64,000 nucleotides of DNA from Ahaetulla prasina. Its lineage: Eukaryota; Chordata; Lepidosauria; Squamata; Colubridae. The stretch covers positions 228,702,794-228,766,793 of the forward strand of contig NC_080540.1 of assembly GCF_028640845.1 (NCBI RefSeq). Reading direction: 5' to 3'. Below are positions 42,801 to 53,138 of this stretch, piece by piece. How positions within the stretch are numbered: the stretch's first letter is position 1; every line of letters begins with the position of its first letter. The translations under genes were made by a program, and so were the position numbers. The notes below the pieces were generated by a model. The model saw only the letters and a program-made list of their open reading frames with translations. It was not told where the DNA came from and searched no databases.

Positions 42801-43398
42801 TGTGGTCCGCCAGCAGCCTGCTGAGCTGGTAGCAGAGTCGGACAGTGAGGAGGCTGCGGAGGACAATGGGCCAGTCCTGGAGTCAGGGGAAGGCCCGGAC
42901 GAGGGCTCTGCATCTGAGGCAGAGATGGGGCCAGGGCGATCTGGGAGCGATGTGCAGACTCCAGAGCCTCCAGAGGCAGACAGCAGAGAGGCAGAGGAAC
43001 AGGAGGAGCCTGTTCCTAGTGCATGCATGCAAAGAGCTGCCAGAAGGCAAGAGCAGCTAAAGCAAAAAGGACAACTCAGGAGTAAGGCCAGGAGATGATT
43101 GGCCCCTCCAAAGAACGGTTCTTAGGTTCTTTGTAGGAAAGCAACGTTGCTACAATTGTTTCTTGGCAGCATCTCCTGTATCTGAATTTCCTGGGGTTCT
43201 TGTCAAGAAAAGCCTTTGGCAGGGTGCCAAAGAAGACAAAGGTTTGTGTTAAGGCCGAAGGACTTTTTCTGAAGGACTTTGTTTTGGACGTAATTTGGAT
43301 TAAGCTGAGAATGAAGTAATTCTCAGCTGTTCTAATAAAATATGTTTGTTTAGGACTGATTGTGTCTGGTAATAACTACTTGGGCCTAGGTCACAACA
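42801..43398 (+). mobile_element. Solo LTR-like element with acidic coding-like 5' half
   Basis: Begins TGTGGTCCGCCAGCAGCC and ends GGTCACAACA (TG...CA). AATAAAATATG near 43336 could be a polyadenylation signal. The 5' half is an open frame (42802-43098) rich in Glu, Ser and Pro. A related copy lies at 57524-58108. The target duplication is unclear. Possibly a cousin of the LTR at 20866-21401, which has a similar layout. Confidence 0.6.
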
Positions 43399-44024
43399 CC
43401 CCTGTTCAAATATTCAGTAAATATTCTTTGTGTCCTGAAAGAGAAACATCTAGTTCTATTCTCCTCATATTGCTGCCTTCTATATGTGAAAGTATATGTG
43501 AAAATAAATTCTCAGACTAAGAAACAACCCGCAAATTATTCAAGAACTGAGGCACCATTTAAAAATCAGTGTTCTTCAATCCCCTCAACTTTAAGACTTC
43601 AACTTCCAGAATTCCCTAGCCATCATGTCAGATTTCACCATTGATTAGAAGAGTTGTTCCCTCAAATGCAGCCATACCTTCTTCTTCTTCTTTTTTCATT
43701 TATCCTTCTTAATTAATTTAAATGAAAGCTAAATTGGATAGGACACTTTTTTTTGGCCAAACTTAGCAGAGTTAATTATATTTTATTGCACACTGCCCAG
43801 AGTCACCTTGTGTGAGGTAGGCAGCCACATAAATCTGATAAGCACATGGCAGTCCAACGGAATTCAGGATCACTATATCTGAGAAACTGGTGTTTTTCTT
43901 AAGTTTCCCTGCTTTAAAAAATAGTCCTTGAATTGTTGTGGTATTTAAAACGAAACTTCTTGGAATCAAATGTTGCTGCATCCTTGACTTCATAATATTC
44001 AGGTCTCCTGCTACATGCATGCCT

Positions 44025-44027
<3 letters not shown>
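43399..44027. other. Mostly unassigned; a foldback half copy and LINE tail
   Basis: Contains CAACTTTAAGACTTCAAC...CCAGAATTCCCTAGCC (about 43578-43622), a half foldback MITE. CTGCCCAGAGTCACCTTG (about 43794) resembles an L2-type tail. Confidence 0.45.

Positions 44028-44068
<41 letters not shown>
44028..44068. repeat. CA microsatellite
   Basis: About 20 CA units. Confidence 0.95.
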
Positions 44069-44070
<2 letters not shown>

Positions 44071-44497
44071 AAATGTGTAAAAATACAGTTTATACTAGAC
44101 TACAACCATAATATTTGGGGTGTGCAAGAATGCCAAACACTAACCAGTTTTGTAATAAGAGACGTGCCTTTGTCCAAGGTTAATGATATTATCTTTGTTT
44201 ACCATGAAGAAAATTGGGAAAGTCGTCTATTTCTGGAGCCATTTGTGTTGAAATATAGTTAACAAGAAAAAATTACCAAACTTTTGTGTATAAGCAATGC
44301 ATTTTTAATGCTGGGAAGGAACAGTATCTGGTCAGTTAATGGAATTTATGAGCTCTCTCAAAAATGTCCTAATCCCAAATACAAAGATTGCTTATAAGAG
44401 CAAAATGCAATAAAGCAACTGTAGATAACAGTCTGTTGCATCAGAAATAAATAGAGCTGATTATTGCTTACTTTCGTTGACTTCCTTATGCAGCTTC

Positions 44498-44566
44498 TTC
44501 CTTCCTTCCTTCCTTCCTTCCTTCCTTCCTTCCTTCCTTCCTTCCTTCCTTCCTTCCTTCCTTCCT

Positions 44567-44614
<48 letters not shown>

Positions 44615-44632
44615 TCCCTTTCCCTTCAAGTT
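44498..44632. repeat. TTCC then TTTC microsatellite
   Basis: About 70 bp of TTCC followed by about 45 bp of TTTC. The compound pyrimidine tract adjoins a CR1 3' end. Confidence 0.95.
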
Positions 44633-44640
44633 ATTCTTAA

Positions 44641-44900
44641 CAGAATACAGAATAACAGAGTTGGAAGAGACCTTTTAGGTTTTCTAGTCCAACCCCCCTA
44701 CTCAGGCAAGTTTGGCAAATGGTTGTCCAATCTCTTCTTTAAAACTTCCAGTGTAGAAGCATCCACAACTTCTGGAGGCAAGTTGTTCCACTGAATAATT
44801 GTTCTAACTGTCAGGAAATTTCTCCTTTAGTTCTAGTTTGCTTCTCTCCTTGATTAGCTTCCATCCATTGCTTCTTGTCCTGCCTTCAGGTGCTTTGGAG
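44641..44900 (-). mobile_element. CR1 LINE 3' end
   Basis: CAGAGTTGGAAGAGACC and TAGTCCAACCCCCCTACTC, then TTCTAACTGTCAGGAAATTTC and TTGCTTCTTGTCCTGCC. Antisense CR1 with C-terminal coding remnants, 5' truncated at TGCTTTGGAG. Confidence 0.88.
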
Positions 44901-44904
44901 TCTT

Positions 44905-45112
44905 GACCCTTGGCAACTAGTTAGACAAGGCCCTGCAGTTTTCTTGGCAAGACTTTGGAAGTAGATTGCCATGGTTTCCTTCCTAGGGCTGAGAGAGAGG
45001 AACTGGTCCAAGATCACCCAGCTAGTTTTGTGCCTAAGGCAAGATTGGAACTCCTAGTCTCCTGGTTTGTAGCATGAGGCCTTAACTACTTACACCACAG
45101 TACGTTTCAGGT
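44905..45112 (-). mobile_element. tRNA-derived SINE
   Basis: CAGTTTTCTTGGCAAGAC, GATTGCCATGGTTTCCTTCC, CTAGGGCTGAGAGAGAGG and CCAAGATCACCCAGCTAG. The tRNA-related head is on the right (GAGGCCTTAACTACTTACACC). Same family as 55187-55395. Confidence 0.75.
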
Positions 45113-45149
45113 TGCTTCCTACTGCCTGTAAATAAAATGTCCCATTTAT

Positions 45150-45425
45150 AAAATTTATGTATTTATTTATTTAGGAAATTTATATTGCACCTATTTGCAG
45201 ATGGCGACTCAATGCAGCTTACAAGAATATAAAAACCTCATATAAAAAACAATAAAACTAATAAAAGAGAGAATCATATAACAAATTAATAAAGTAATAT
45301 AATAAAACCCCCACCCCACCCCAATGACGACACATCACATGAGCCATTTAATGGGTTCCGTCCCACTCTGCGTTCCCCAGGCCCGCTGGCAGAACCAGGT
45401 CTTCAGCGCCTTGCGGAAGATTTAT
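45150..45425 (-). mobile_element. L2-type LINE 3' end, degraded
   Basis: TTTATATTGCACCTATTTGC, later CAGAACCAGGTCTTCAGCGC and CTTGCGGAAGA. The arrangement is that of the L2 3' UTR plus the last coding segment at 30780-31100. Confidence 0.6.
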
Positions 45426-45761
45426 AGAATTATAAGTGAACCTCTATCTGCAAATGCCCATCGATCTCTCTTGTTCAGGGAAGCACAGAAATATAGACAG
45501 GTGTACTTTCCCTTCTTTCTTTCCAGCAGAAGCAACAAAAAGAAGCAGAAAAAAAAATTAGTAGGAAAAGTGAAAGTGAGATAGTGATAGTGATAGTGTC
45601 CTTGGGAATTGAAAGAAAAGCTATTTAGGGCAACAAAAGAGACGGGATGGGGAATAAAACTAGAAGGTGCGGAGGCAAAAGGCTAAAATTAGCCAAGTAG
45701 CTTGTCCAAAGCACCTGCTAATTTTCAAACTATTTTTTATGATTCAGCATTGCTATACACC

Positions 45762-45832
45762 AGGGGTCTCCAACTTTGGTCCCTTTAAGACTTGTGGACT
45801 TCAACTCCCAGAGTTCCTCAGCCAGCTTTGCT
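45762..45832. mobile_element. Foldback hAT MITE, left half
   Basis: CAGGGGTCTCCAACTTTGG...CAGCCAGCTTTGC is one arm with an intact outer end. Confidence 0.75.
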
Positions 45833-46000
45833 ATACATAGTCACTTGTACCTTGGGCCCATTCGCTCATTTTTGGTTTTTTCTTCCATTATTCTTAGTGA
45901 CAACTATACTATATAGTTCCTTGAACAGGTTATTAAAAAAATATAGCATGAAGACAAAGGGGGTAAGAGAGAGGCTGTGTACATAATCTATGTTCTGATC

Positions 46001-46114
46001 CAGGGGTCTCCAACCTTGGCAACTTTAAGACTTGTGGACTTCAGCTTTGCTGGCTGGGGAATTCTGGGAGTTGAAGTCCACAAGTCTTAAAGTTGCCAAG
46101 GTTGGAGAGCCCTG
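46001..46114. mobile_element. Foldback hAT MITE with decayed 8-bp target duplication
   Basis: CAGGGGTCTCCAACCTTGGC and GCCAAGGTTGGAGAGCCCTG are inverted. Flanks TTCTGATC (45993-46000) and TTCTAATG (46115-46122) match at 6 of 8. The left arm has a short internal deletion. Confidence 0.85.
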
Positions 46115-46502
46115 TTCTAATGTGTGGCATGAATGTATCAGGATGGTCCAATTATTGTGCTTGGTGGGAAAAATGTGGAATTACATGTTACACTTTGCTC
46201 ACGCTTGCTTGGTGCTCCTTGTTATTTCTGAATGAACTAAATGGAATATTTTGAAGTGTGGGCATAAAAAAATGGGAGAACATTCTAATTACAGTCCATA
46301 AAAGAGCTTTTGGTATTTCTGAAAATTCAGGTTCAGATTTGGATCAAACCAGATCCAACCATCTGCAAAAAAAAAAAAATACCATTGACTCTTCTTCACT
46401 TAGAAAACTTCCACTGTTTTCTAAGAGAATTTCAATCATAAAAAAAGATCATCCTTTTTGCCAATTTTTGGATAGACTGGCTAGAAGATAACACTTGGTA
46501 TA

Positions 46503-46680
46503 TGTTATGTATCTTTAAATATTTAGGCGGGAAACAAGCACGTTGCTGATTGGTTGAAGCCGCCGGTTAAACAGTATATAAAGGGTTGTTTTTCCCCAGC
46601 CAAGTCGCTGGGTTCACCATATATTAAAGAGCTGTTGTCACTACCCTGGTCTCCAGCCTCGTTACTTCCCGAACTTAACA
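46503..46680 (+). repeat. 5' LTR (178 bp)
   Basis: TGTTATGTATC...GAACTTAACA. Contains a TATA-like GTATATAAAGGG (about 46573) and a polyadenylation-like ATATTAAAGAG (about 46621). Very short compared with retroviral LTRs, usual for this group. Confidence 0.95.
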
Positions 46681-46681
46681 C

Positions 46682-46699
46682 TGGCGACGAGGATGGGAT
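46682..46699 (+). promoter_or_regulatory. Primer-binding site complementary to tRNA-Ser(GCT)
   Basis: TGGCGACGAGGATGGGAT lies one base after the LTR. It is complementary to the 3' end of vertebrate tRNA-Ser-GCT (TCCCATCCTCGTCG plus CCA). The match, from my knowledge of that tRNA, extends over 18 bases. Confidence 0.85.
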
Positions 46700-46777
46700 C
46701 TCGAGGCTAAAGAGCACCAGAACCGAGCTGAAGCACGAAAGAACCGAACCCAGCAAACACAGGGCAGAAAAACGGAG

Positions 46778-48670
46778 ATGGCCAGTTACACTCCGCCCGC
46801 ACCGTTTGACCCGGCTAAAGAGAAATGGGGAACGTATATGACCCGTTTCGAAAGCTTTCTAGAAGCCAACGAACTGCAAGGAGTTCCAGACAACCGCAAA
46901 AGGGCATACTTCTTGAGCCACTGCGGTCCCGAGGTCATCGACATCGCGGAAGCCCTGGCAGAGCCAACGCCAATACAATCGGTATCGTGGCAAACTCTGC
47001 AAAACCTTCTAAAAGACCATTTCGCGCCAACGCCGTCCAAATACGTGCGGCGTTTTGAATTTGGAGAGCGCCGACAGTTAGAGGGCAAATCCATCGGCGA
47101 CTACATGGCCGCCCTACGGAAAGCCTCCAAAGACTGCGGATACCGAGACCTGGACGAGGTGCTGCTGGAGCAACTCATCAGGGGGGTCCGAGACATGCGT
47201 TTGCGGAGGCGGCTGCTATCGAAAAGCAATCTGACGCTGGCAAACGCCCTGGACAAAGCCAGAGCACATGAAATGTCCACCCAAGCGGCGGAGACACTGC
47301 AAAAGCCTCTCACACCAAAGGCGAACACAAAGTCAACCCCGGTGCACCAAGAAGAGATCCAAACTGAATCTGACGGTGAGGATGAGGAAGGGGTTTGCCG
47401 AACTGAGAAACGGGGCCAAGAGAACCGGGACGAATGCGGAAGTTGCGGGGGTCAACACCAGCGCCAACGCTGCAAGTTCAAGGACGCAACATGTCGGCGG
47501 TGCGAGAAGAAAGGGCACCTAGCTCAAGTCTGTCGAGCTCCCCAACCTTCCCGCCGAAAATTCAAATCGGCCAATCAGAGCGCGGGATCGGCAAGGCGAC
47601 CCGCGATTGGCTCAAACAAAAAAGGCGCGGATTCAAACCAAACGACGGTGGTCATAGGCCGCGCCTCAACCTGGGTGGAGAAGAAGATCTTCACCAAACC
47701 CAAAATAGAAGGAGTACGGTGCCGACTGGAAGTGGACACCGGGTCAGCGATCACCATCATGTCCTGGGACACTTTGGCGAAGTCACTGCCATCAGTCGCG
47801 AAGCGCCACCTGCAAACACAACGGCTACGAGTCCACGACTACCAAGGGAATCGCATCCCTGTTCGAGGGACCACCTCCGTCCGAGTCGAGTACGGACCAC
47901 ACAAGAAGACCCTGCCCATCACGATCGTCGAAGGGACCCTGCCTAGTTTGTTGGGACTAGACTGGTTTCGTGCACTGGGCATGGGAGTGACTGGCATCTA
48001 CAGAAGTGACTGTAACCTGAAAGACATACTCATGAACGAGTTCGAAGATGTCTTCAAGGACTGCCTGGGCAAGTACAAGGGGACCCCTATTTCCTTCAAC
48101 TTAGACCCCCAGGTAGCTCCCATTAGGTTAAAGGCAAGGAGAGTCCCTTTTGCCCTTAAACCTAAAATTGACAAGGAGCTAGATAAGCTCATAAATCAGG
48201 GGATTTTGGTGCCAGTCGATCACGCAAAGTGGGAGACGCCAATCGTCACCCCAGTAAAACCAGATGGGTCAATTAGAATCTGCGCTGACTACAAGGCGAC
48301 GCTAAACAAAGCCTTACAGAAAAGCGCTTACCCAGTTCCCGTGGTGCAACACTTGCTGCACTCTTTGGGGCAAGGGCAAGTCTTTGCAAAGTTAGACTTG
48401 GCTCAAGCCTACCAACAACTGCCCGTAGACGCCAACACAGCTGAAGCCCAAACGATTGTAACTCACAGGGGGGCCTTCAAGTGTACCCGATTACAATTTG
48501 GGGTGAGTGTGGCACCGGGGCTGTTCCAAAATTTGATGGAACGACTTCTGCAAGGGCTCCCAGGGGTAGTTCCCTACTTCGATGATGTATTGATATCAGA
48601 AAACGAGAGGAATTGGGGAGCGTTTGAGAAAAGTTCTGGGCATTTTCCGGTCAGCCGGACTAAAGGTTAA
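46778..48670 (+). pseudogene. gag-protease-reverse transcriptase (N-part), truncated by frameshift
   Basis: A 630-codon frame starting 79 bp after the primer-binding site. Residues about 1-215 are a gag-like capsid region. At about 220-252 are two zinc knuckles (CX2CX3HX4C then CX2CX4HX4C). Near residue 319 is VDTGSAITIM, the aspartic protease active site. From about 460 the reverse transcriptase runs to VVPYFDDVLIS near residue 600 (catalytic FDD). The gag and pol parts are in one frame. Shortly after FDD the frame is wrong and terminates; the thumb continues in another frame from 48624. Such elements package their RNA in virus-like particles, copy it and integrate; this copy cannot make the full polyprotein. 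Confidence 0.9.
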
Positions 48671-49133
48671 AGTGAACAAATGCCAGATAGGGGTAGAATC
48701 CATTGAATTCTTGGGCTACCGAATAGACAAGAAAGGAATTCACCCCACTGAGAGCAAGGTCAAGGCAATCAGAAAGGCTCCAGCGCCCAAAAACAAAACA
48801 GAGCTACAGGCATTCCTGGGGCTAGTGAATTTTTACGCGGTCTTTTTAAAAAACAAAGCGACCGTTGCTGAACCGCTGCATAAGCTTCTAGGGAAAAATA
48901 CTGTTTGGTCTTGGGGAAAGTCGGAAAGTAGGGCTTTCGAAGCAGTAAAAAACCTGCTCTCAAGCGATAGCCTGCTCATCCAGTATCATAGCTCATTGCC
49001 ACTAGTGCTGGTTTGCGATGCCTCCCTTACGGGTGGGGCTGTACTCAGCCACAGACTTCCAAACGGCACAGAAGCCCCTATAGCCTTCTACTCCAGAACG
49101 ATGTCCTCCCAGAGAGGAACTATAGCCAGTTAG
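48624..49133 (+). pseudogene. Reverse transcriptase thumb / RNase H segment, frameshifted
   Basis: Contains IEFLGYRIDKKGIHPTESKV, then LQAFLGLVNFYAVFLKNKA (the post-palm connection) and the RNase H start LVLVCDASLTGGAVLSH. It ends at a TAG at 49131-49133, just after AFYSRTMSSQRG. It lacks the first catalytic region, which lies in the preceding frame. Confidence 0.85.
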
Positions 49134-49595
49134 ATAAGAAGCGCTAGCAATTGTGTCAGGGTAAAAATTTCACGAATATGTTTTTGGGAGAGACTTTGAA
49201 ATTGTGACTGACCACAGACCGCTGTTAGGAATACTGGCTGGCGACCGCCCAACGCCTGTGGCACTTTCGCCACGATTGACTCGATGGACTATTTTCTTAG
49301 CCGCTTATTCTTACAAGCTGCAGCATCGACCAGGAAAAGAAGTGGGGCATGCGGACGCTTAAGCAGATGCCCACTACCAGGGGCGATCAAGACCCCACCC
49401 GGGACGCCCATCCTGCTTATTGACTCTTTGGACTCTGGCCCAGTCACATCTAAGGAAGTGGCTCGGCATCATACCGACATTATGTTAAGGACTGTACTCG
49501 GTTGGGTACAAGAGGGTGGCCGCCGCGCCGCTTAACGGTTTAAGGAATTTGTAAAAACGTGATGAGCTCTCGGCTCAAGGGGTGCCTGTTATGGG
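49134..49595 (+). pseudogene. RNase H C-part and linker, heavily broken
   Basis: The words VTDHRPLLGILAG and LSPRLTRW are readable in changing frames, with several stops between. These are standard RNase H C-terminal motifs of Ty3/gypsy polyproteins. No frame covers the segment. Confidence 0.65.
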
Positions 49596-50030
49596 GTGAT
49601 CGGGGTGGTAATCCCGGATAAATTAAGGGGAAAGGTATTGGACCTCCTCCACGAGGGTCACCCAGGGATGGTAAGGATGAAGGGGCTAGCAAGAAGCTAT
49701 GTGTGGTGGCCACTCATGGACTCAGAGATTGCTGAGAGGGTAGGGAAATGCCAGGCTTGCCAAGAGTCCAGACCTCTACCCCAACGGCCCCAGTCAGGAA
49801 TGGGAAAACCCCAAGGGCCCTGGTCAAGAATCCACATTGATTTTGCTGGCCCTTTCCACGGCCAAACCTTCCTAGTGGTTGTCGACGATTCTAAATGGTT
49901 GGAGATCATACTCATGAAATCCACCACGGCCGAGGCAGTAATCGCAGCCCTGCGCCACCTATTCGCAACCCACGGGTTGCCTGACACTCTGGTGTCCGAC
50001 AACGGCCCGCACCACGGCAGCCCAGTTTGA
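49596..50030 (+). pseudogene. Integrase N-terminal and core segment, truncated
   Basis: Includes HEGHPGMVRMKGLARSYVWW and CQACQE, the HHCC zinc-binding region. IHIDFAGPFHGQTFLVVVDD carries the first catalytic Asp, and LPDTLVSDNGP the second Asp. The frame ends at a stop at 50028-50030. The catalytic Glu region continues in another frame (AEEGIRHALSAPFHP). Confidence 0.88.
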
Positions 50031-50325
50031 GGAATACTTGGCAGAGGAGGGCATCCGACATGCCCTCTCTGCGCCTTTCCACCCTGCGCCGAATGGCCTT
50101 GCAGAGCGCTCCGTCCGAGCGCTAAGGAGGCATTGTCCAGGCTCAAGCCAGGTGACTGGCAAACAAAGATAGATTTCTTTCTGGCCGCTCAGCACAGAAC
50201 CCCAAGCACTGCTACAGGCAGAAGCCCAGCCGAATTATTGATGGGACGGAAGCCCGTGCCCACTTGACCGCTTGAATCCCCATTACACACCAGAGGGTTA
50301 CAAGGGGAACTAGAAAACGAGAGAA

Positions 50326-50574
50326 ATGGGCATAGGCATCGAGTGGGCCCGCAACTATGGGGACGGCCCAAGTTGGCTCGCAGGGCAAATCATAAAAGCA
50401 ACCGGTCCAAAGTCATACTTGGTCGAATTACAAGACAACCGAGTATGGAGGCGCCACATAGATCAGATAAGGAAACGAATAGCTGAACAACCCGAGCTAA
50501 ATGAGACAGATCATGACCACTCCTTATTTGAACCCACAGCTGACCATAACCCGGGAGGCGCAAGACTTAGCTGA
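50326..50574 (+). pseudogene. Integrase C-terminal (GPY/F-like) segment
   Basis: WLAGQIIKATGPKSYLVELQ fits the GPY/F module found at the end of Ty3/gypsy integrases, followed by RRHIDQIRKR. No chromodomain follows. Confidence 0.75.
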
Positions 50575-50853
50575 GGTCCCGGAGGTCCAGCGACGCCATC
50601 AGGTTCCCGAGGAAACAGCAGGAAAACTCAAAAAGTAATCCAAGGCCGGATGGCCAAGAAAAGAGTCTGCAGTAATCCAGGGCCCGATGGCCTAGAGAAA
50701 GAGCTGGGAGGAGAAAACAGCCCTCCGACCAGCTCAAAACACCACCCAGGACTGAACCGCGAGGTCCGAAAGAATTAGGAGACGCCCAGGTTATTTGCGT
50801 GACTACGAAAAATAACATGTAAATAATATGTAAATAGTGGTAAAGTGTTTTCT

Positions 50854-50864
50854 GGGAGGAGGAG
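50854..50864 (+). promoter_or_regulatory. Polypurine tract
   Basis: GGGAGGAGGAG directly abuts the 3' LTR, the expected site of plus-strand priming. Confidence 0.85.
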
Positions 50865-51040
50865 TGTTATGTATCTTTAAATATTTAGGCGGAAACAAGC
50901 ACGTTGTTGATTGGTTGAAGTCACCGTTAAACAGTATATAAAGGGTTGTTTTTCCCCAGCCAAGTCGCTGGGTTCACCATATATTAAAGAGCTGTTGTCA
51001 CTACCCTGGTCTCCAGCCTCGTTACTTCCCGAACTTAACA
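50865..51040 (+). repeat. 3' LTR (176 bp)
   Basis: Matches the 5' LTR except about three C/T or G/A changes and two single-base gaps between bases 28 and 70. Followed by the GTATA target duplication. Confidence 0.95.
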
Positions 51041-51045
51041 GTATA

Positions 51046-51895
51046 TAAACTATCGGCCCTTCTTATGTAGATCAGGGGTGAAAAACAGGTGAGCAGGTAG
51101 AGGCCCCGTTGATCTCTAAAGCAAGAAAGTTCAAAATAAAAATATTTTGTTATGTCTCAAAATATCTCTTCATGGCAGAGCGAACAGCAGAGGAAGAAGA
51201 GAAGACAATTTCCTTGTGTGAGGCTGGATATGATCCGTTTAATATGCTTTCGGATATGAGCAGCTCATACAAAATGAGTCTGAGGGTGGGGAAAGGTGAG
51301 CTATATAATATCCTTTCAAATAAAAATAAAAAAAACTTGTGCCGAAACAGCAACAGATGGAGGTGAAAGAATGCCTGTGAACCAATTTGAGGGAAAAATG
51401 CAGAACAGTTGAGGAGTTGTTTTTTTTTTCCTTATGACCTTTTCACACTCTATGAAACAACAGATGTTTGAACATAGAACAGCACAAAACCAAGATACCA
51501 AGCCTTAATTTTACTTATAGTAAAATAATTGGAAAGTGGGATTAAGAGTGGCAATTACACCCAGGGTTGTTTTTAATCTATGATTTTTGGGAAAAAATAT
51601 TGTTTTGGGGGGGGGGGGAAAGCAACTGTTGGCTTTTATTTTTCAGAGAGGAACTCTATACACAAATGTTTAGAAACTTCCTAGCTTCCTAGGGATAAAC
51701 TTTCTTGATTAAATAGACAAGTATACAATTGTGTGGCACAGCTGCAATGTTCCCAAAAGCTGATAGGAAATCCCTTTGAGATGATAAGTGTGTTCTGTAA
51801 CATCATGGATTAATAATACCAATATAGAATTTAAATTATTAAGAAATACAAGCTAGCTTTCCAAAACTTAAAGACCTATTTAATTCTCTAAACTA
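51046..51895. other. Unassigned sequence
   Basis: G-run at 51606-51618. Otherwise nothing recognised. Confidence 0.4.
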
Positions 51896-52161
51896 TGGAT
51901 CAGATTAGATTATCTCTTTGTATAAGAATGGATTTATTTATGGAAAGGCAGTAAAACAAGTAATAAAGTAAAATAAATGATATATATTACTTTGTTACTT
52001 GTTTTACTGCCCTTCCATAAATATGTCTATGGAGATTCTCAGTCATCCAGGTCTTGGTTGTACCAAAGGTGCTGTTTCAGTCCAGTTGCTTCTTGAAAAA
52101 GCACCTTTGGGCCTTCCATAAATAAATCTGCTCTTATACAAAGAGAAAATCTAATCTGATC
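51896..52161. repeat. Large imperfect inverted repeat split by a Penelope-like insertion
   Basis: The left arm (GATCAGATTAGATTATCTC...TTTATTTATGGAAAGGCAG, 51898-51970) is complementary to 51988-52023 plus 52112-52161. Inner arms GGAAAGGCAGTAAAACAAG and CTTGTTTTACTGCCCTTCC surround ATATATATTAC. The right arm is interrupted by the 88-bp insert at 52024-52111. Confidence 0.9.
52024..52111 (-). mobile_element. Penelope-like insertion, inverted head-to-head, 13-bp target duplication
   Basis: Flanked by CCTTCCATAAATA at 52011-52023 and 52112-52124. The left part read in reverse is AGCACCTTTGGTACAACC...GAGAATCTCCAT. The right part read forward is CAGTTGCTTCTTGAAAAAGC followed by ACCTTTGGG. The two share an 11-bp inverted overlap (52063-52073 and 52100-52110). 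The right-hand words match the fragment at 17030-17150. Consistent with a twin-primed retroinsertion; family assignment by resemblance. Confidence 0.65.
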
Positions 52162-53040
52162 TATATATGTAGAAGAGAAAAGCTGCACCTGTTGAAATTC
52201 TCTTCCACAGGGGAAGGAGCATAGTTCAATGAAAAGAATCCCTATTCTGGATGCAGAGGGCTTCACCTTCAAGTCCTCACACAGGCACTGAAAAGGTTTA
52301 GGAAGGACTTTTGCATCCACTGTCTGGCCTGAAGTGGATCACGCAAGATCACAAGACAGAAAGGGCTTGCGTCCCATGAGCGGATCAAATCAACCAATCT
52401 GTCCATCTCCCAAATTTTTTCTAGCCAGTTTAAAGAGTAGGAACTGCACGTCCTGTTTGCTCCAGCCTCAGCACAAAAATAAGTTTACGGTATGTCTTGA
52501 CAGACGAACAGGGTCGTGTTCGCAACCACTTAAGCAGCACATTGGAAAGTTGTATTGTAGTATTGTACATAGCCCTTAGAAAGAAAGACATTTTAAAAAC
52601 AGAAGTCAATAATGAATTGATGTATGGATATATTTAAAATAAGAATAGTTTACAAGGCTACAAAGATAGCGAGAGATTATGATGATTTCATTAAATTTTG
52701 TTTCCTTTTATCTGATCTGTAATTATTTTTTCTTATTTTTTCTTATTCTTTTGCTGTACGTTGCATGCTTTGTTTAACACAAAAGTGAATATAACTGATG
52801 TTATATTGATAACTGATGTTTTGTGTGATTAAATTAGATTAGATACTATTCTTACTTAATAATAATGTTATTATAATAGTCTATCATAATTAAGGAAATA
52901 TAATTGTCTGTTCCTCTTGCTGTTTCCATATTGAATCATCTCATTGTAGCTGTTACCTCCATTTTTCATACAATCTTTCTGTGTCATTATTGATGTAACA
53001 ACAAATCTGAAATTGCATTGGAGTGCTACCTGTAGTACTA
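52162..53040. other. Unassigned sequence
   Basis: No element or exon recognised. Confidence 0.4.
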
Positions 53041-53138
53041 CTGAGTTTCAATTCCCAGAAGCTGAAACTTATTGACTGACGAATTCTGGGAGTTGAAGTC
53101 CACCTGTCTTAAAGTTGCCAAGGTTGGGAGACCCTATT
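53041..53138. mobile_element. Foldback MITE, degraded
   Basis: TTTCAATTCCCAGAA on the left arm; GAATTCTGGGAGTTGAAG and TTAAAGTTGCCAAGGTTGGG on the right arm. Confidence 0.65.

Larger units (their letters stand above)
46503..51040 (+). mobile_element. Ty3/gypsy (Mag-like) LTR retrotransposon, structurally complete, coding broken
   Basis: Both LTRs, primer-binding site, gag-pol region and polypurine tract are in order, flanked by GTATA (46498-46502 and 51041-51045). The integrase follows the reverse transcriptase/RNase H, as in Ty3/gypsy. No envelope gene or chromodomain is seen. LTRs differ by about three transitions and two single-base indels, implying a fairly recent insertion. Mag-like is inferred from the YFDD-type reverse transcriptase, the tRNA-Ser primer and the absence of a chromodomain. 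Confidence 0.95.

Noticed and set aside
42653..43028. Minus-strand Ser-rich open frames
   Set aside because: They are antisense to the acidic frame of the LTR-like element, which is the simpler explanation.
48600..48630. Programmed ribosomal frameshift between reverse transcriptase parts
   Set aside because: The break lies inside the reverse transcriptase just after the FDD motif, not at a gag-pol boundary, and there is no slippery heptamer; a simple indel fits better.
46778..50574. Infectious endogenous retrovirus
   Set aside because: No envelope region, domain order and PBS fit a Ty3/gypsy retrotransposon, and the frames are broken.
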